Both the position numbers and the translations under genes were made by a program. Source: Pycnopodia helianthoides (lineage: Eukaryota > Echinodermata > Asteroidea > Forcipulatida > Asteriidae). Taken from it: a stretch of 64,000 nt of DNA. The stretch spans positions 3,058,001-3,122,000 of the forward strand of contig CM063258.1 of NCBI GenBank assembly GCA_032158295.1, in the 5' to 3' direction. The notes under the pieces were generated by a model, which was not told where the DNA came from, did no database searches, and saw nothing but the letters and a program-made list of their open reading frames with translations. Of the stretch, positions 23,201 to 33,649 are shown piece after piece. The first letter of the stretch is position 1; every line of letters starts with the position of its first letter.

Positions 23201-26200
23201 TGTTTTTGCTTTGAATTTACAGCTTCCCATAGTTTTCCAGCCTTGGTTGGCAAAATCCCAGGCTGTGACGTTGCAATGGAAAGGCCTATATACCGTACAT
23301 TGGTGCCATTTGCACTTGTCAGTTTAATTGTTTCTTGAATATGTCAAGAAAGTGTGAAACGAGCTTGAAATGTTGTTTTCCGTTCACATTCATGGAACAC
23401 CAGAACTGGCGATTGTTTTCTCTCTGAGATCAGTCTCTGGAGGATAATTTCTTAAACCCTCTGGATTTCCATAATAAACCCACTCCCACCATGTGCAGTG
23501 AAGTGACTCAGGGTTTTTTTTGTTTGCTTTTAATTGTCTTTATTGCAGTAACGGCACCTGCCAGTGCAAGCCAGGCATTGGAGGGACAGTGTGTGACGGG
23601 TGCTTGACTGGGTATTATGGTATGTCAGCGGATGGATGCCAACCTTGTCAGTATCAGGAGACTGTTACTAAGTGCCTACGTACCTCAAAAAGTAAGAACC
23701 CCTCTATCCCCCCCATCCCCCCCCCCTCGAAAAAGAAAAAAAAAAGTTCAAAAATTCAAACAATTATCAAGTAATAAACCAAGTAAGGGAAAGTAAGGGA
23801 AAATAATTTTGGGTTGAACAAAGAAAAATTGAATAGAGCAGGATTTGAACCAATGGCCTCCGGATTAACGTACCGGCGCTCTACCAACTGAGCTATGCAG
23901 CCCTATGTTGGCGGTCTCCCTATTTTGTCAATATCTCTGTTCGAGGGTGCCAGTCAGAAGCCATGCAACCGTTAACTGCCGTGTAGCCAGGGATCACACC
24001 CAAGTTTACGATACAACCTGGAAAGCAGCAGCCACGGGATCACCTTGAGGGGATGCGACTTTTTAAAATTTATATGTCAAGTAATGAACCACAAGGGAAA
24101 CTGACTGGGTAAATTCCGAATGGTTTGGGGTTGAACAAAGAAAAATTGACTAGAGCGGGATTTGAACCAATGGCTTCCGAATTAACGTGCCGGCGCTCTA
24201 CCATCTGAGCTATCTATCTAGTTGGCGGTCTGCCTGTTTTGTCAATATCTTTGTTCGGGTGTGCCAAGCCCTACAATTGTTAACTGCCGTGTGGCCAGGG
24301 ATGACACCCAAGTTTGCGATACAACCTGGGAAGCGGCAACCAGGGGAATCACCTAAATTTTTCTTTATTCAACCCCGAATAATTTAAATGATTACAAAAT
24401 AAATGAATAGTAGTTACCCAAATTAACGTATTGTTTACAAAGAGTATTTTTTGGGGAAAGTCTCTAATCCACATTTGCATTTATACCTGTTTCTGGAATC
24501 CACTTTGCGGAATCTAATCCACCAATAATAGGGTTCAACCCTCCTCAAAAGGTGGATTAAAATTGCAGGATCTTGAACCGGGTCTGATCCTGCTTTCGTG
24601 CATTTACACTAGCTGTTAATCCGATCTTTGGCCGATCAGATCTGGGTCTGATCCACCTTTCTGGATCTAGTGTAAACGGGGTCCAAGGCTGGCACTTATT
24701 CAGAGTCAAACCCTCAACCAATTCAACCCGTACCGGTAGTAAATTACAGTGAATTAAAGGCACTGGACACTATTGGTAATTACTCAAAATAATTGTTAGC
24801 ATAAAAACTTACTTGGTAACGAGTAATGGAGAGCTGTTGATAGTGTAAAACATTGTGAGAAACGGCTCCCTCTGAAGTGACATAGTTTTTGAGAAAGAAG
24901 TAATTTCTCAGTAAAATATTTGAATTGATTTTGAGACCTCATTATCTCGCAACTTCGACGACCAATTGAGTTCAAATTTTCACAGGTTTGTTATTTTGTG
25001 CATATGTTGAGATACACCAAGTGAGAAGACTGGTTTGACAATTACCAAAGGTGTCCAGTGTCTTTAAAGTTGGAGAAGAAGAAAAACATGTTGTTGTTAG
25101 GAAAAGAAACAGAAAAATATGAAAAAGACGGATAGAGTTAGAAGAAGTCAATTCTTCAAAAAGAGATACATGACTCTGTATTTATGCCGCATGTAAACAG
25201 TACGTTTGTGCGCTCATGAGATCTTTGTAGCTATGCTAACAATTTAAAATATTCCCTTTAGAGTTTTGAAATCTGTGTAACTAATAAAGACAACTATTTT
25301 TGGCTGGGGTCGGATTTTACAAAGAGCTAATATAATAATATTCGGTTTTTATATAGCGCTTTATACACCATGTCTCAAAGCGCTTCCTACATTATTACCT
25401 GATCACTGGGCCATTTCATTCCTTAAACCATCTCAGCTCCATGGGGAGTATACAGCCTGTGCTGCCAAATATGTAAATCAACCACAAGAACCATCTCTGC
25501 CCTGACAGGTACCCATTTACCCCTGGGTGGAGAGAAGCAATTATAGTAAAGTGTCTTGCTCAGGACACAGGTGTCACGACCGGGATTCGAACCCACACTC
25601 TGCTGAACAGAAACACCAGAGCTTGAATTCGGTGCTCTTATCCGCTCGGCCACGACACCCGAGTCTAACACTGGACTGCAGACCTGAGGCCAGTGATTTT
25701 AGCATCGGGCCAGTAAACTAAAAATGGGACAAGTGCGGTGGTCTTTTTTGTTTGTTCAAATTTGACTTTAAGTCTAATCATTTATACCTTTCAATTATGT
25801 TCAGTACTGAAGAATACTTACCCATAACACAAATGAGATATCAATCTTTCTCTTGGCTCTTGTTCAAAACGAAACAGTTCAAATGTTAAACTGTTTTTTT
25901 TCTTCTCATTTCAATTCTGGTCTTGTAAAAAAGATTCTGGTCCAGTAAACATTCTGAGCTGCAAGCCCTGTGGTTTTGTGGATCTTCCCCCTCCCCCCCC
26001 CCAAATTCCAGCCCTGATGATGATGTCGAACACTCATTTCTTAAGATGAATCTTAGTGCTTTGTGAAATCAACTCCAGGTTTCAGCAACCGGGGTGATTT
26101 GTGTGTGTGTCTGTGATTCATTTCCATTTTTCATTTTTTTTAATAATTGTGGAAAATCAATCAACTTGTTTTTTGTTTAAGTGCGAGTGTGGGTTCAAGC

Positions 26201-29200
26201 ACAGGAAAAAAAAAACACCCAAGTACGAGTCTTACTACTCCAGTTTTACAAACATGGTTTTCAGGAACGAGTTTGTTGATACTTAAAGGCCCTGTACACT
26301 ATTGGTAAGATCGAAAAACACGAATGTTCACAGATTCACACATAAATTACATGATTTAAAGTAAGTAATGGTAGAAAAGGTTCCTTAAAATATTTCTGCC
26401 TAAAATGCTATCGTTTCTGAGAAATAAATAAAACAATAGTTTTTATCGCGCGCGATAATAAACTCGATGTTTGAAAAACAGAAAACACATAAGGTCTCTT
26501 TTCACTATTTTCTCGTGACCTCGATGACCAATTGAGCTCAAATTTTTACAGGTTTGTTATTTCATGTATATGGTTAATCACACAAAACATGAACTTTGTT
26601 TGCGACTGTTTTGTCAGCTCTACCTTTTGTCTATAATACCTTTAAGAAATTGTAACTTTTTTCTTCTTCACAGAAGTAGATTTGAAAGATGCTTCAATGT
26701 GTAGTAGATGCCTTTACAACGCTTCCTGGATCAAGCAGAGCGGCGGCGGCGACGTGGCGTGTCACACTAATGAGTTCCTAGCAGCCAACGGGAGCTGCGT
26801 GCCGTGTCGATGTAGACACGGCAGCTCATTCGATAACGCTAATGGGTCTCGCCTCTGTGATCTGATGACAGGGAAGTGTACAGAGTGTGAAGGAAACTCT
26901 TGCTCCGAAGGAGGTAGGGATTGATTGATCGCCCCTTGCACAAATACTGAACCCTGAACCCTTTCTTGACGACTTCAGTCGACTGCACTCCTACCCCCCT
27001 CTTCCTTACCATAGCGACTTCAGTCAACTGCACTCTACCCCTCTCCTTACCAGGCGACTTCAGTCACTGCACTCATACCCCCTCTTCCTTACCATTGGCG
27101 ACTTCAGTCAAATGCACATCAAAAACTCTCTTACTTGGCGACTTCGTAAAACACTCAACTCAAAGATTGAGCGCCCTTTACAAATTCAATGAATTTTGAT
27201 CGACTTTCCACTGCACTCTAACCCCCTCTTTCTTGCGACTTCAGTCACTGCACTATACCCCCTCTTCCTTACCATAGGCGACTTCAGTCACTGCACTCAT
27301 ACCCCCTCTTCCTTACCATAGGCGACTTTAGTCCACTGCACTAATACCCCCTCTTCCTTACCATAGGCGACTTTAGTCAACTGCACTAATACCCCCTCTT
27401 CCTTACCATAGGCGACTTTAGTCAACTGCACTAATACCCCCTCTTCCTTACCATAGGCGACTTTAGTCAACTGCACTAATACCCCCTCTTCCTTACCATA
27501 GGCGACTTTAGTCAACTGCACTAATATCCCCTCTTCCTTACCATAGGCGACTTTAGTCCACTGCACTAATACCCCCTCTTCCTTACCATAGGCGACTTTA
27601 GTCAACTGCACTAATACCCCCTCTTCCTTACCATAGGCGACTTTAGTCAACTGCACTAATACCCCCTCTTCCTTACCATAGGCGACTTTAGTCAACTGCA
27701 CTAATACCCCCTCTTCCTTACCATAGGCGACTTTAGTCAACTGCACTAATATCCCCTCTTCCTTACCATAGGCGACTTTAGTCCACTGCACTCCTACCCC
27801 CCTCTTCCTTACCATAGGTGACTTTAGTCCACTGCACTCATACCCCCTCTTCCTTACCATAGGCGACTTTAGTCCACTGCACTAATACCCCCTCTTCCTT
27901 ACCATAGGCGACTTTAGTCCACTGCACTAATACCCCCTCTTCCTTACCATAGGCGACTTTAGTCCACTGCACTAATACCCCCTCTTCCTTACCATAGGCG
28001 ACTTTAGTCAACTGCACTAATATCCCCTCTTCCTTACCATAGGCGACTTTAGTCAACTGCACTAATACCCCCTCTTCCTTACCATAGGTGACTTCAGTCG
28101 ACTGCACTCATACCCCCTCTTCCTTACCATTGGCGACTTTAGTCAAGTGCACTAATACCCCCTCTTCCTTACCATTGGCGACTTTAGTCAAGTGCACTAA
28201 TACCCCCTCTTCCTTACCATTGGCGACTTTAGTCCACTGCACTCCTACCCCCTCTTCCTTACCATAGGCGACTTTAGTCCACTGCACTCCTACCCCCTCT
28301 TCCTTACCATAGGCGACTTCAGTCAACTGCACTCCTACCCCCTCTTCCTTACCATAGGCGACTTCAGTCAACTGCACTAATACCCCCTCTTCCTTACCAT
28401 AGGCGACTTTAGTCCACTGCACTCCTACCCCCTCTTCCTTACCATAGGCGACTTCAGTCAACTGCACTCAAACCCCCTCTTCCTTACCATAGGCGACTTC
28501 AGTCAACTGCACTAATACCCCCTCTTCCTTACCATAGGCGACTTTAGTCAACTGCACTCATACCCCCTCTTCCTTACCATAGGTGACTTCAGTCAACTGC
28601 ACTCCTACCCCCCTCCTCCTTACCATAGGCGACTTCAGTCGACTGCACTCATACCCCCTCTTCCTTACCATAGGCGACTTCAGTCCACTGCACTAATACC
28701 CCCTCTTCCTTACCATAGGCGACTTCAGTCCACTGCACTCATACCCCCTCTTCCTTACCATTGGCGACTTCAGTCCACTGCACTCCTACCCCCCTCCTCC
28801 TTACCATAGGCGACTTCAGTCGACTGCACTCATACCCCCTCTTCCTTACCATTGGCGACTTCAGTAAACACACAAAAAAACACTCAAGCTTGAGCGGCCA
28901 TTTGTAATAAAGCTCTAGTCTTGTTGATGTTCACCCTCCATACCCAAGCTTACCATCATTCGAAAGAGAAAGGTCTTTCCAATGATGTTGTAATACAGAC
29001 AGGTTGCTATTATTCAATCTTGTCAAATTAGAGTGGAATTCCAAACAGCTATGACAGAGCGCCATAAAGTTGTGTACAAAAAAGTGTTTTTTAAAGTGCT
29101 TTGCATGGTGTGGAAAAAATAGGAAGGAACTATAAATAAACAGTAAACTTCAGGTACAACCATGTGTAAATCTCTCTTGTGAGAGTGTTGGCTCTGAGAA

Positions 29201-29969
29201 GACTCCTGAAGACGAGCAGAGTGTACTGTTCGAAATGTCGAGACCACACCGGCTCTTCTCAGAGCCAACACTCTCACAAAAGAGATTTACACATGGTTGT
29301 ACCCGCAAGTTTACTATTTATTTATAGTTCCTTTCTATTTTTCCACACCATGCAAAGCTTCAAACAATACTTATTTTACACATAGTTGTACCCGCAAGTT
29401 TATAAATTAACAGTTAATTCTTATTTTTCCACACCGTGCAAAGCTTCAAACACAAATCGCACCAACATGTTTGGATTTGGATAAGATTGATATGCCTGGC
29501 CAAGTGATAAGCTTGGCCTACAGCCCTCAGTCCTCCGCAATCCATTAACTTCATGAAGAGAATTTTGGAAGTCTAGAGTTAATGTGTCATTTTCATCTAT
29601 GTATGTATATACATTTGTTTTCCCTCGGTAGGTGAGCCTTTCAACTATGAGCCCTACATCATAGCAGGTGGCGCAGTCGCCGGCATCACCTTTGTCGTCT
29701 TGTCCTTCATCCTCGCCGTTTACTGTCGTAGACGCTGCCGGCACAAATCACGCAGGACGCCGCTCCCTCTCTGGACGATCGAGCTACGACGCGATGAGGA
29801 TGCGGACAACCACAACAACGACGACGGCAACGGCCTCACCCCCCAGGACCCGGCCTTCAGCGACATCGACGTGATGTATCTGGACGACTCGTACCTAATG
29901 GAATCCTCCGACTACTTCACCGAATCAACAGACAGTCTCAACAGAACGGGATACCACACGCTCAGCTAA
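11139..29969 (+). CDS. MEGF9: MEGF9-like transmembrane protein with laminin-type EGF modules
   Basis: Five exons, 11139-11262, 12684-12879, 23549-23691, 26674-26913 and 29632-29969, join in phases 1, 2, 1 and 1 with GT-AG introns to give 346 aa. Order: signal peptide about 1-25; one full laminin-EGF module (from C43, CLCNPAG to CITC); a second (CRCDRTG to CQPC) split by the 10.7-kb intron; a diverged Cys-rich third region (about 150-232); membrane span about 244-266; then [10 protein letters not shown] and a tail with PLWTIEL at 280-286. MEGF9 has the same order and a cytoplasmic WTIEL motif after the span, which decides the call; vertebrate MEGF9 is longer. Its ligand is unknown. Seven N-glycosylation sequons lie outside the membrane. 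The tail is acidic and ends near YHTL, a possible YxxL sorting motif. An extra 5' exon cannot be excluded. Confidence 0.85.
12684..12879 (+). CDS. MEGF9-like exon 2, laminin-EGF module 1
   Basis: Codes residues 42-106 plus two bases: eight-Cys laminin-EGF pattern with [10 protein letters not shown] and CLNGYF. Acceptor CTTCAG, donor AG|GTAATG. Confidence 0.9.
13003..13105 (+). repeat. 21-bp tandem array in intron 2
   Basis: About five units of GCCCAACTGAAGATGGGAC with one or two bases varying. The 21-bp period keeps reading frames open on both strands, but there is no splice or protein evidence for coding. Confidence 0.85.
13636..13850 (+). mobile_element. Diverged family L element
   Basis: AACCCTCCTACTCTCGGTAC, CAGCGAGTTGACAAACC and GCAGGCTGGCAT occur in the same order as in the intact family L copies at 49650 and 58593. 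The right end is lost. Confidence 0.55.
14222..14550 (+). mobile_element. Diverged family A-like MITE
   Basis: Matches the interior of family A (CTTACATGGTAAGGAGC, GATAGTATAAAACATTGTG, CAAGTTTTCACAGGC), without clear TTAA ends. Lies in intron 2 of the MEGF9-like gene. Confidence 0.65.
15876..16266 (+). mobile_element. TTAA-flanked MITE, family C (AGGAACATTACAGAATTGG)
   Basis: TTAA at 15876 and 16263 flank exact inverted ends AGGAACATTACAGAATTGG and CCAATTCTGTAATGTTCC. Another full copy is at 21046-21449. Confidence 0.85.
16584..16930 (+). mobile_element. TTAA MITE, family D (3' end lost)
   Basis: Starts at TTAA 16584 with AGGGAGGGTATACCTTTGG. The interior matches the complete copy at 48986-49385. 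The right inverted end cannot be seen. Confidence 0.7.
17826..18105 (+). repeat. Two blocks of a 16-bp motif (AGGGGTGTCTGAACAT)
   Basis: Blocks at 17830-17895 and 18053-18105 repeat the motif with TCTGA/TCAGA variants around a 160-bp core. GGGGTTAGGATTAGG precedes the first block. The same 16-bp motif flanks the telomeric repeat at 39.1 kb. Confidence 0.75.
18230..18425 (+). mobile_element. 3' part of tRNA-Leu-headed SINE
   Basis: Begins GGTTTGATTGGCAGCATATTG, shared with 37990-38060, and ends in GGCGCTATATAAATACAG plus an ATT microsatellite. The tail matches the LINE 3' tails in this window. Confidence 0.7.
20471..20632. mobile_element. Near-perfect 162-bp hairpin element
   Basis: Two 72-bp arms, 71 of 72 bases complementary, surround an 18-bp loop. 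Arms start GGGGTCGATTTCACAAAAC and contain repeated ACTAGTCCTA words. The high arm identity suggests recent origin or gene conversion. Lies in intron 2 of the MEGF9-like gene. Confidence 0.9.
21046..21449 (+). mobile_element. TTAA-flanked MITE, family C
   Basis: TTAA at 21046 and 21446, ends AGGAACATTGCAGAATTGG and CCAATTCTGTAATGTTCC. Almost the same as the copy at 15876-16266, 5 kb away in the same intron. Confidence 0.85.
22979..23290 (+). mobile_element. Inverted-repeat element, family J copy 1
   Basis: Ends ATAGACCTTTTCATTG and CAATGGAAAGGCCTAT are inverse of one another. The interior with CGCTGGTTGGCATGGACGG recurs at 41004-41303. It ends about 260 bp before exon 3. Confidence 0.7.
23549..23691 (+). 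CDS. MEGF9-like exon 3, laminin-EGF module 2
   Basis: After ATTGCAG, codes residues 107-154: [13 protein letters not shown] to CQPC then a Cys-poor link. Completes the module started in exon 2. The donor AAAA|GTAAGA leaves phase 1. Confidence 0.85.
23817..24070 (-). mobile_element. tRNA-Asn-like SINE, copy 1
   Basis: Minus strand 23903-23832 reads as a 72-nt tRNA-like head with A box TAGCTCAGTTGG, anticodon-loop GTT and B box GGTTCAAATCC. The acceptor stem does not pair, so it is not a working tRNA. The rest (CTGACTGGCACCCTCGAAC) recurs in the neighbours. Confidence 0.75.
24100..24360 (-). mobile_element. tRNA-Asn-like SINE, copy 2
   Basis: A second copy in the same orientation and order, directly after copy 1, with B box at about 24149-24160 and the same body, suggesting tandem duplication. 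Confidence 0.75.
24754..25067 (+). mobile_element. TTAA-flanked MITE, family A
   Basis: TTAA at 24754 and 25064, ends AGGCACTGGACAC and GTGTCCAGTGTCT. It lacks the CACGTGAGG hairpin tip seen in the 3166 copy. Confidence 0.85.
25330..25662 (-). mobile_element. Full-length tRNA-Leu-headed SINE with intron-like insert
   Basis: Read on the minus strand: head GTGTCGTGGCCGAGCGG (A box), CAA anticodon, an extra 19 nt right after the base following the anticodon, B box GGTTCGAATCC, body, then AAGCGCTATATAAA and an AT-rich tail. The head at 44468 lacks the 19 nt. Confidence 0.8.
26283..26645 (+). mobile_element. TTAA-flanked MITE, family B, abutting exon 4
   Basis: TTAA at 26283 and 26642, left end AGGCCCTGTACACTATTGG. 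It stops 28 bp before the exon 4 acceptor, so the branch point of intron 3 probably lies in or at its edge. Confidence 0.8.
26674..26913 (+). CDS. MEGF9-like exon 4, Cys-rich ectodomain
   Basis: Codes residues 155-234 with [21 protein letters not shown] and CEGNSC; sequons NAS and NGS. Acceptor CTTCACAG, donor GGAG|GTAGGG, phase 1 on both sides. Confidence 0.85.
26957..28866 (+). repeat. 45-bp minisatellite filling intron 4
   Basis: About 40 units of GGCGACTTTAGTCAACTGC, then ACTAATACC, then a C/T-rich block ending CCATAG. Variants (TTTAG/TTCAG, CAACT/CCACT/CGACT, AATA/CATA/CCTA) come in runs. Decayed units lie at 27115-27230 and past 28850. The period is a multiple of three, so minus-strand frames of up to 187 codons are artefacts. 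Confidence 0.95.
29099..29450. repeat. Foldback element with a third arm, 180 bp before exon 5
   Basis: Arms from GCTTTGCATGGTGTGG to CCACACCATGCAAAGC (29099-29358) enclose AATGTCGAGACC. A third partial arm follows at 29359-29450, ending CCGTGCAAAGCTTC. Confidence 0.75.
29632..29969 (+). CDS. MEGF9-like exon 5, membrane span and tail
   Basis: Codes residues 235-346 and TAA at 29967. Span [15 protein letters not shown] and on, then [17 protein letters not shown] and an acidic, Ser/Tyr-rich tail ending GYHTLS. Acceptor CTCGGTAG. Confidence 0.9.
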
Positions 29970-30913
29970 TGGTTGTCCGTGGTCTGCGACCTCGACGACT
30001 GAGGTTATATTTCTAGAGTTCCGCTGGTCGGATACAAAATGTTCACAGGGTCTGAATGGTTTGTCGGATAGAACTAGATAGGAGAGGTTATTGTGGCTTC
30101 TCCCGTGAAGATTGTTAGTGGTTTGGTCCTGGAGATACCAACTCACTCAACATGGTCCCCGACCCAAACCCACCATCCCTCCACCCTCCATTGCCATTAA
30201 ATGTGCACTGTCTGTGACTGGTGCCCTGCTAATATTTTGCTTAGCAAATGAACTTTTTTACAAGCCATCTGCTGAGCAGGTCTTTGAAAAGAAGGGCCAG
30301 AAGCAAGGCATCTCAGCCAAGTTGAGATTTGGGGACACAAGGTGAAAGCAAATAGACATTGTAATTTTCCATGGTTTCCAAAACCAGGGATATGATGAGC
30401 CTCGCGCTACTATGTCAGGGCAGTGCGCAGTATTGATGCCTCTTGCCATCAACCCCTGGTAGGGATCGTACTGAAAAACAGTGGTGATTGGCTCCAGAAA
30501 GTGACTGCTCTGACCTCACACTTGTTAAAACCTTTTGAAAGCTTGCATGGCGCTTGCATGGCGCAGTACGCACATGTCAAAATGCAAGTATTTTGACACA
30601 ATCCACATCAAATGAATCGTTTTTTTTACACGGTCACTCTAAACTGCGTACAGTTAGACATGCCATAAAGACGGAAGAAGAATGAGAGGGGACCAGTTGT
30701 TTTATAATTGATTCTTGATGCCTCCTTTGTGGGCTACCATGCTTGCGTGCGCGCGTATAATTGATTATTCACAGACCTAATGGAATTGTGCCATATATTG
30801 CAAGTTAGCCAATTCCGGGGGTCATGAAAGAGCAAGGCATACTGGGGGAAAAAATGATGTGGCAAGATCGATCACCCGTGGAACGAGGTTGGTGATGAGC
30901 GCTATATCTTTCC

Positions 30914-31095
30914 TGGCCCAATTTCATAGAGTGCCTAAGCAAAAATATTGCTTAACAATTGTCTGCCAAGCAAATGAGAGTTACCAGTCACAAATTGTAC
31001 ATGTGACATGGTAGTTTGGCTGGTAACTTATTCTGGTAGCATAATTTGTTGTCTTAGCTACTTTTGTGCTAAGCAGCTCTTGAAATTGGGTCCTG
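30914..31095. mobile_element. Hairpin MITE, family F
   Basis: GGCCCAATTTCATAGAG to CTTGAAATTGGGTCC with the usual internal CCAGTCACAAATTGTACATG block. Confidence 0.8.
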
Positions 31096-31369
31096 ATAAG
31101 AAGAAAACTTTCTCTTGTCAATCTGCTCCACATACCATCCTCAGAAGGCTCCCAATTATTATAAATGTGTAAATAACTAGAGATATATGAATATATTTGT
31201 ATGTAAACTCATCAGAGGCTGTGCCTGGGGAGGCGTTTAAAAATGACTTCCTAAGTTTCCCAAACGGACCAATTTGTAACATAGACCAGAATTGCCGAGA
31301 AGTTTGTTTTCTTATTTCAAAAAGTATCGGCATTAGAATACACTGCAACATGAGTCATCTGTCTGCACT

Positions 31370-31445
31370 GTGGCAGTCGGTGATCATCAGGTGTTTGGAC
31401 TACAGGACTTGCAATCACAAAGTTGTGGGTTCGAATCCGGCCAAG
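31370..31445 (+). repeat. tRNA-derived SINE head
   Basis: A box-like TGGCAGTCGGTG and a perfect B box GGTTCGAATCC, 50 bp apart. The acceptor stem is not formed, so it is a SINE head and not a tRNA gene. Confidence 0.55.
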
Positions 31446-31549
31446 TTAAAACTGCTGATTTCACAATGACTAGAATAAGTACTGTCGTCTAAGTTACTGA
31501 ATCGCAATTTATTGAATGCAAAGTACACCAGTGGTTTTCGGTATCATTC

Positions 31550-31905
31550 CGATTGTTTTAATTGTATATATAAATGTCAATATATACAATAAAACTAACC
31601 TTTAAAAATTTCATTTGAAATGGTGGCAGCGTTTTTGAGATACTGTCGAAAATCTGGAGCGGGTATTGTCAAAGCAGGAAGAATAATCCGTAATTGGAAA
31701 AAACACTCTGAGAAATGTTTCATGCAGAAACGTTTCTCAGGGATTGAAATGTTTTTGACTCCCTCTCTCTAAAACCACATTCCTTAGAAGGGAATTGTTT
31801 CTCAACATGGTTATACATTATCAACAGCTGCAGTGCTTCTTACCAAGTAAGTTTTTATGGCCAATCATTTTTGGAATAATTACCAAAGGTATACCCTCCC
31901 TTTAA
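31550..31905 (-). mobile_element. TTAA MITE, family D, reverse
   Basis: Right boundary TTAA 31902-31905 after ACCAAAGGTATACCCTCCCT. The other end is worn. Interior matches 48986-49385. Confidence 0.7.
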
Positions 31906-32265
31906 AGGGACAATCACATTTGGTAATTGGAGCCTACTGACTGTGTTAATCCTATATAATTGTAGTACATACAATAAAACTGACCTGTGAAAATTTCACT
32001 TCAAAAGGTGGTTGCGTTTTTGAGATATCACCGAAAAACCAGAGAATATTCCCCATAGGAATACACAGTCTGAAAAGCGTTTCTGTCCTCAGATTCAAAT
32101 TTTTGGGAATGAAAAGTGATATATTTTCAATAACCGTAGTGCTTCGAAATTAAAAGTTTCTCAAAATTCATTTTACTACCCAAAGCTGCTGTACCTCTTA
32201 CCAAGTAAGTTTTCTTTCTGCCACTAATTTTCAGAGTCATTACCAAACGTGTACTGTGCCTTTAA
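31902..32265 (-). mobile_element. TTAA MITE, family E, reverse
   Basis: Starts on the TTAA that ends the family D copy and ends at TTAA 32262-32265 after ACCAAACGTGTACTGTGCCT. Confidence 0.75.
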
Positions 32266-32379
32266 ACCAATGTTTGTATGAGAGAGAATTGGTTGTTGCA
32301 GCTTGGCAGATGTATATCCCCTGCGGGAGTCTTGCGAGTTTCCTTGTTGGGACGATCATCTAAACAAACTATGGCAGTT

Positions 32380-32530
32380 TCTGACCTAGACTAGTCCCCT
32401 GTCCTTTATCCATAAGGATAAAGGAGACCCAATACTTTCATTCGTTTTTTATGCGTTGTAGTAAGCTTTCATATCTTTGTTATGATTGGTCAGTACATTT
32501 TATCTTTGATTCTGATTGGTCGACCCATAG
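32380..32530 (+). repeat. Dispersed repeat shared with 59535-59660
   Basis: Hairpin CCTTTATCCATAAGGATAAAGG followed by GTAAGCTTTC and TTATGATTGGTC recurs at 59535-59660. The hairpin word is split over the centre; no coding content. Confidence 0.55.
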
Positions 32531-33069
32531 CAACAAGAGGTGTGATTTAAACCTGTATTGCACGGCCCATATCACAATCTGCGTATTGGTACTGTTCTAA
32601 CTCCGCAAAGTGCGCTTTTTAAAAAGCTGTACGCAAAACAAACAGCTGTTTCAACACTGCGTAATGCGTTAAGCTGCGCGTCAAATGTGGCCTCGTTGGA
32701 TGTGGGACTCAGAAGCTCTTATTTATCCGGATTCCACTCAAGCTGGTGTGATAACTAGTAACAGCAGCTAGCGCTTTGTCGTGCGCGATATACAGTGCAG
32801 ATGTGTGTATGTGAACTTGTACTGGTACGGTAGGTCCTACCATTGACTCCAGTAGCAACTGAAGGCTGCAGTGTAGGACATTCATTAGCCTCCAAGTGTG
32901 ATGTCGGATGTAAACATGTAGGTGCTGCTTATCCCAGTTTGGGTGCAAGTTGGCCTTACCCTGATGTACACATTTTGGTGCAAAGACAGGAACGAAAACT
33001 TGTCGAAACATTCTAGATCAACATTACCAATGTAAATGTACCTTTTGTATTTAAGGCACATTATGTACA

Positions 33070-33185
33070 TGTACTTGATAATAATAATAATAGTAATAAT
33101 GGACATTTGTAGTGCGCCATGTCTGCCAGAAAGACGCTCCTGGCGCAAACTTTTAACATTCAGGGTGTTGTTAATGTTCTCCAAC
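33070..33185 (-). repeat. LINE/SINE 3' tail
   Basis: On the minus strand GGCGCACTACAAATGTCC leads into an ATT-rich microsatellite, the same tail form as the LINE fragment at 41518-42091. Confidence 0.5.
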
Positions 33186-33649
33186 ATATATTAAGGTAAT
33201 ACCACAGTTACCTAGGCAGCACAATAATATTGACAACAGCAGGCCAAGAAGGATCTGTTATTTTTTTTAAATGATTTTGTGGATGATATAATGTTGCAAT
33301 TCATGATTCAACATGTAATCAAAAAAAATCTTTCAGAGGACCAGATTAAAACTTCCTGTCATGGGTGTCGCAACCAGGGGGTGTATGGTGGGAGGGGGGG
33401 GGGGGTTGACAGTCCCTCCCAATATTGTTATTCTCAGTTGACATTTTGAGCCTCAGTCGACAAGTGGAGCACTTAACTCAAAAAGAACAAGAGCGCCAAA
33501 CTCAAATTCGGTCAATGTGCAAACCAGAAATAAGTTGTGTTCCTGCACGCTAACTAATTTCTGAAAAAAAGTGTTAGACACTGTTGAATCACAATGGAGT
33601 TCTGCGCCCGGTGCGCTTGTCTTTCTGTCTATTTTGTTTAGATGATTCC

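Noticed and set aside
23832..23903. Possible tRNA-Asn gene on the minus strand
   Set aside because: A and B boxes and anticodon loop are good, but the acceptor stem does not pair and the same unit recurs with a SINE body, so it is a SINE head.
27297..28467. Minus-strand open frames of 89-187 codons with a 15-residue repeat
   Set aside because: They lie wholly in the 45-bp minisatellite, whose period is a multiple of three, so open frames are expected. The array is inside an intron of the plus-strand gene.
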